Source: Pelotomaculum sp. UBA3102 (GTDB taxonomy: Bacteria > Bacillota > Desulfotomaculia > Desulfotomaculales > Pelotomaculaceae). From it: a DNA stretch of 25,577 nt. The notes below the pieces were generated by a model that worked only from the letters and a program-made list of their open reading frames with translations, made no database searches and was not told the DNA's origin. Position numbers and translations under genes: made by a program. The stretch is from positions 25,664 through 51,240 of the forward strand of contig DFAQ01000071.1 of the NCBI GenBank assembly GCA_002365865.1, written 5' to 3'. Positions 22,489 to 25,577 of this stretch are shown in pieces (position 1 is the first letter of the stretch; the number at the start of each line of letters is the position of its first letter).

Positions 22489-22590
22489 ACTCCGAGCCTT
22501 ATTACCTAACCCGTTAAAGAGGTATGGTGGTAGGCCGATAGGGCGTAGTGGGAAACTACTGCGCCTCCCGTACTGGAAAGGAGTGGCTTG
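22489..22590 (+). promoter_or_regulatory. Moco/Tuco (molybdenum or tungsten cofactor) riboswitch
   Basis: The stretch carries blocks I recall from the Moco RNA motif: ACTCCGAGCC (22489-22498), GGGAAAC (22550-22556), GCGCCTCCCG (22561-22570) and ACTGGAAAGGAGT (22572-22584). Stems: P1 ACTCC/GGAGT (22489-22493 with 22580-22584), GCCT/AGGC (22496-22499 with 22532-22535), ATTACC/GGTGGT (22501-22506 with 22526-22531), and GTAGT/ACTAC (22545-22549 with 22555-22559). CCTCC at 22564-22568 is complementary to GGAGG in the fdhA ribosome site (22594-22598), suggesting translational control. Moco versus tungsten-cofactor specificity was not decided. Confidence 0.82.
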
Positions 22591-22607
22591 AAAGGAGGTA
22601 ACTATCA

Positions 22608-25301
22608 GTGGCGGATGTAACTCTTACTATAGACGGTATCCAGGTTACCGTGCCGAAAGGCACCACGGTTTTAGAAGCTGCTCAGCAGGCGGGTATCTTT
22701 ATCCCCACCTTCTGCCACGACCCTGAACTCAGCAGGCCGGGCGCCTGCCGGATCTGCGTGGTGGAAATACCGGGGGCGCGGAACCTTCCGGCGTCCTGTG
22801 TTACGGAAGCTGCGGACGGTATGGTGGTTTATTCGGCTTCTGAGGCAGTTGTGGAGGCGCGGAAAACCAACCTGGAATTACTGCTGGCAAACCACCCGGA
22901 GGATTGCCTCACCTGTCACAAAAACGGTAACTGCCGTTTACAGGAATATGCTTACTACTACGGTATCAGGGCCGGTGCGTTTGAGGGTGAAAAGCACCAG
23001 TATCCTATTGAAGACGACAACCCGTTCATCGTAAGGGATATGAATAAGTGTATCTTATGCGGCAAATGCGTCAGGGTATGTGAAGAAATCCAGGGCAATA
23101 ACGTTATTGACTTTGCCTACAGGGGCTTTAAGGCAAAAGTTGGTCCGGCCATGGATGTCAACCTCAGTGACACGGATATTTCCAACTGTGCCTTCTGCGG
23201 CAACTGTGTTGCCGTTTGCCCGGTAGGGGCCTTGACTGAGAAGGCCATGCTGGGTAAGGGGCGCCAGTGGGAAGTGGAGAAAGTTACTACTACTTGCCCT
23301 TACTGTGGTGTTGGATGCACGTTTGATCTGAACGTCAAGGATGGCAAAGTAATAGGTGTAACTTCCACTGAAGGTGATGTAAACGGTCGTTACCTGTGCG
23401 TAAAAGGCCGTTTCGGATACGGATTTATTCACCACCCCGACCGGTTGACGACCCCGCTGATCAAAAAAGACGGGAAGTTTATCGAGGCCACCTGGGAAGA
23501 GGCAATCGGCCTGGTGGCACAAAAACTGGGTTCCGTGAAAGAGACGGAAAGCCCGGAAGCAATCGGGGTACTGTCCTCGGCCCGCTGCACCAATGAGGAA
23601 AATTACCTCATGAATAAACTGTCCCGCGCGGTGTTCGGTACCAACAGTATCGACCATTGCGCCCGTCTCTGACACGCTCCTACTGTCGCCGGTCTGGCGG
23701 CAGCGTTCGGCAGTGGTGCCATGACCAACAGCATCGGTGAAATTGCTGGTGCTGAGTTTATCCTGGCCACCGGGACAAATACCACTGAAGCCCACCCGGT
23801 GATCGGTATCCAGGTCAAAAAGGCCTTGCGTAACGGGGCGACCCTGGCAGTAGTGGACCCGCGCAAGACGGAAATGGCTGAGATTGCCGACTATCATTTG
23901 CAAATTAAATCGGGTTCGGATATTGCGCTCTTCAACGGCTTGGCCAACGTGATTATCGCTGAAGAGTTGTGGAACAAGGAGTTTGTGGAACAGCGCACCG
24001 AGGAATTTGAAGCATTTAAAGCCGCAGTAGCCAAGTATACTCCGGAATACGTGGAAGGTATTACCGGCGTACCGGCGGAAATTATTAAGCAAGTGGCCCG
24101 TGGTTATGCCCAGGCCAAGAGTGCCACCATCCTTTACACGATGGGTATTACCCAGCATATTTGCGGTACGCACAATGTCTTTTCCGCAGCCAACCTGGCC
24201 ATGCTTTGCGGGCAAATCGGCAAGGAGTCGAGCGGCATCAATCCGTTGCGGGGGCAGAACAATGTCCAGGGTGCCTGTGATATGGGTGCGTTGCCGACTT
24301 TCTTTACCGCTTATCAGCCCGTGGCGGTAGAGGCGAACCGGAAAAAGTTTGCCGAGTTCTGGGGCGTGAAAGAACTGCCTGATCAGCCCGGATTGACCGT
24401 CGGCGAGATCATCGAGGCAGCCGGCAAAAAAATTAAAGCTCTGTACATCATGGGTGAAAACCCGGTGCTTTCCGATCCGGACGCAAATCATGTCGTACAC
24501 GCGTTGGAGAAGTTGGATTTCCTGGTAGTGCAGGACCTCTTCCTTACCGAAACGGCCCAATTGGCTGATGTTGTTCTTCCTGCGGCAAGCTTTGCTGAAA
24601 AGGACGGCACCTTCAGCAATACCGAGCGCCGCGTACAGCTTGTCCGCAAAGCCATTGAGCCGGTTGGAGCCGCCAAGGCAGACTGGGAAATTATCTGCCT
24701 GGTTGCTACGGCCATGGGTTATCCGATGCAGTACAATTCAGCCTCGGAGATTATGGATGAAATCGCCAAGGTTACTCCCTCTTACGCCGGCATTTCCTAT
24801 GCCCGCCTGGAAGAGGGGAGCCTGCAGTGGCCCTGTCCGACGGCTGATCACCCGGGCACCAAGTTCCTGCACGGCGGTAAATTTGCCCGGGGCCTGGGCA
24901 AGTTCCATCCGGTTGATTACATTGCACCTGATGAAATGCCCGATGAAGAATATCCGCTGGTACTCAGCACCGGCCGCAGGAGATACCATTACCATACCGG
25001 TACGATGAGTCAAAGGACGGGAGCGCTTGAAGTCTTTTATCCTGAGGAATTCCTGGAAATCAGCTGTGAAGACGCTGAAAAATTGGGTATTTGCGACGGA
25101 GAAAAAGTAAAAGTAACTTCCCGCCGGGGTTCCGTGGAGGTAGCCGCCTGGATTACGGACAGGGTTGTACCGGGCCTGGTTTTCACCTCCTTCCAGTACC
25201 CGGATGTGCCGATTAACAAGCTTACCAACGCGGCATTTGATCCGATTTCCAAGATCCCTGAATATAAAGTCTGCGCGGTTAAGGTCGAAAAAGCAAGTTA
25301 A
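22608..25301 (+). CDS. fdhA: Formate dehydrogenase catalytic subunit, selenocysteine (UGA 23670-23672)
   Basis: An 897-residue selenoprotein read through an in-frame TGA as U355, followed by His356 (CARL-U-HAPTVAG), the conserved active-site Sec-His of formate dehydrogenases. Domains: [2Fe-2S] Cys36/47/50/64; His96-Cys100/103/109 cluster; two [4Fe-4S] sets (Cys148/151/154/158 and 194/197/200/204); molybdopterin [4Fe-4S] Cys230/233/237/264; then the Mo/W-bis-MGD catalytic domain to the C-terminal dinucleotide-binding region with LSTGRRRYHYHTGTMSQR. It interconverts formate and CO2 in the cytoplasm; the wired clusters feed the NuoE/F-like subunits. GTG 22608 follows AAAGGAGGT by 8 bases. Automatic gene calling would split it into 22608-23672 and 23721-25301. 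Metal (Mo or W) is not readable. Confidence 0.96.
23670..23701 (+). promoter_or_regulatory. SECIS element for selenocysteine insertion
   Basis: Directly after the UGA come 12 bases and then a stem GTCGCC (23685-23690) / GGCGGC (23696-23701) closing the loop GGTCT (23691-23695). The 18-base distance from UGA to GGTCT and the loop itself match what I recall of the E. coli fdhF SECIS. It is bound by SelB to deliver Sec-tRNA. No selA, selB or selC gene is in this window. Confidence 0.88.
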
Positions 25302-25328
25302 ACAGTTTAACTTATCAGTGTAAGCTGG

Positions 25329-25365
25329 AACCGGTTCCCGTTAATTAACGGGAACCGGTTTTTTT
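25329..25365. terminator. Perfect 32-bp palindromic terminator after fdhA
   Basis: AACCGGTTCCCGTTAA (25329-25344) is followed at once by its exact reverse complement (25345-25360) and then a T run to 25365. It ends the formate dehydrogenase cluster. The stem contains AACCGGTT twice, once in each arm. Confidence 0.92.
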
Positions 25366-25577
25366 ACCCTTGAATAGTCTAAAATTTTAATTTATGAAAG
25401 AATTGTTTTTAGTACAAGCAATTACTACTGTTCTTTTTTTTAAAAAAGATTTGACTATTTTGACTATTATGTGTTGATATGGAACAATATTTGCATATTG
25501 ATATTCTAATAGTGAACAATGTTTTTATAAATCTATTGCCACCGTGGCGGGCCTTGTGGAAACGTAACCTCTTTAAA
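25366..25577. other. AT-rich gene-free end of the window with a candidate promoter
   Basis: No gene is visible. TTTGACTAT is tandemly duplicated (25450-25458 and 25459-25467), so TTGACT -35-like boxes occur twice. TGATAT at 25475-25480 lies 18 bases after the first and AACAAT at 25483-25488 lies 17 bases after the second. A T9/A6 run precedes them. It probably holds the promoter of a gene beyond the window. Confidence 0.45.

Noticed and set aside
23673..23720. fdhA as a frameshifted or nonsense pseudogene
   Set aside because: The frame does not shift, the stop is TGA at the exact Sec position, and a SECIS-like hairpin follows. Both flanks remain highly conserved.
23055..24560. A 501-residue minus-strand open frame opposite fdhA
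   Set aside because: It is the mirror of a strongly coding, motif-rich gene, has no ribosome site or recognisable domains, and spans the Sec codon region by chance.

Overview
The window looks like a chromosomal segment from an anaerobic, endospore-forming Firmicute, most likely of the Peptococcaceae / Desulfotomaculum–Pelotomaculum type. That placement is inferred. It rests on the spore genes (YyaC-like protein, SleL/YaaH-like GH18), strong AGGAGG ribosome sites with frequent TTG/GTG starts, and a selenocysteine formate dehydrogenase with NADH- and ferredoxin-linked subunits, as found in syntrophs and acetogens. No phage, IS transposase, CRISPR array, rRNA or tRNA was seen.

Layout. 1-4213: the 3' part of a beta-propeller protein, rarA, and a convergent geranylgeranyl-reductase-family flavoprotein. 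4223-7265: an Agr-like locus (small membrane protein, AgrB, PAS sensor kinase) with no recognisable agrD. 7281-9521: an SMR-family transporter and an ABC-class predicted ATPase, followed by a 200-bp gene-free stretch rich in repeats and hairpins. 9728-11354: two minus-strand spore-related genes. 11534-14258: an FmdB-type zinc ribbon, an alpha/beta hydrolase, a DUF3243 protein and tsaD. 14457-16941: a radical SAM/PDZ/DUF512-type protein, a tandem ACT protein and 5-formyltetrahydrofolate cyclo-ligase.

The main system is at 17540-25365: a formate transporter (focA), a small membrane-anchored OB-fold protein, NuoE-like and NuoF-like (HydB-type) diaphorase subunits, a 309-residue iron-sulfur protein that is a truncated paralogue of the FdhA N-terminus, and fdhA itself. 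The fdhA reading frame contains an in-frame UGA at 23670-23672, followed by a SECIS hairpin with a GGTCT loop, so the catalytic residue is selenocysteine (U355) and the full protein is 897 residues. A structure matching the molybdenum/tungsten cofactor riboswitch lies inside the gene cluster, directly before fdhA. The inferred enzyme is a soluble, multi-subunit formate dehydrogenase that couples formate/CO2 to NAD(H) and probably ferredoxin, with FocA moving formate across the membrane. A perfect 32-bp palindrome with a T tail closes the cluster.

Other structures worth checking are the roughly 600-nt structured region before focA, a 124-bp inverted-repeat element between focA and the next gene, Shine-Dalgarno sites without start codons in the Agr locus, and DnaA-box-like sites before the radical SAM gene.
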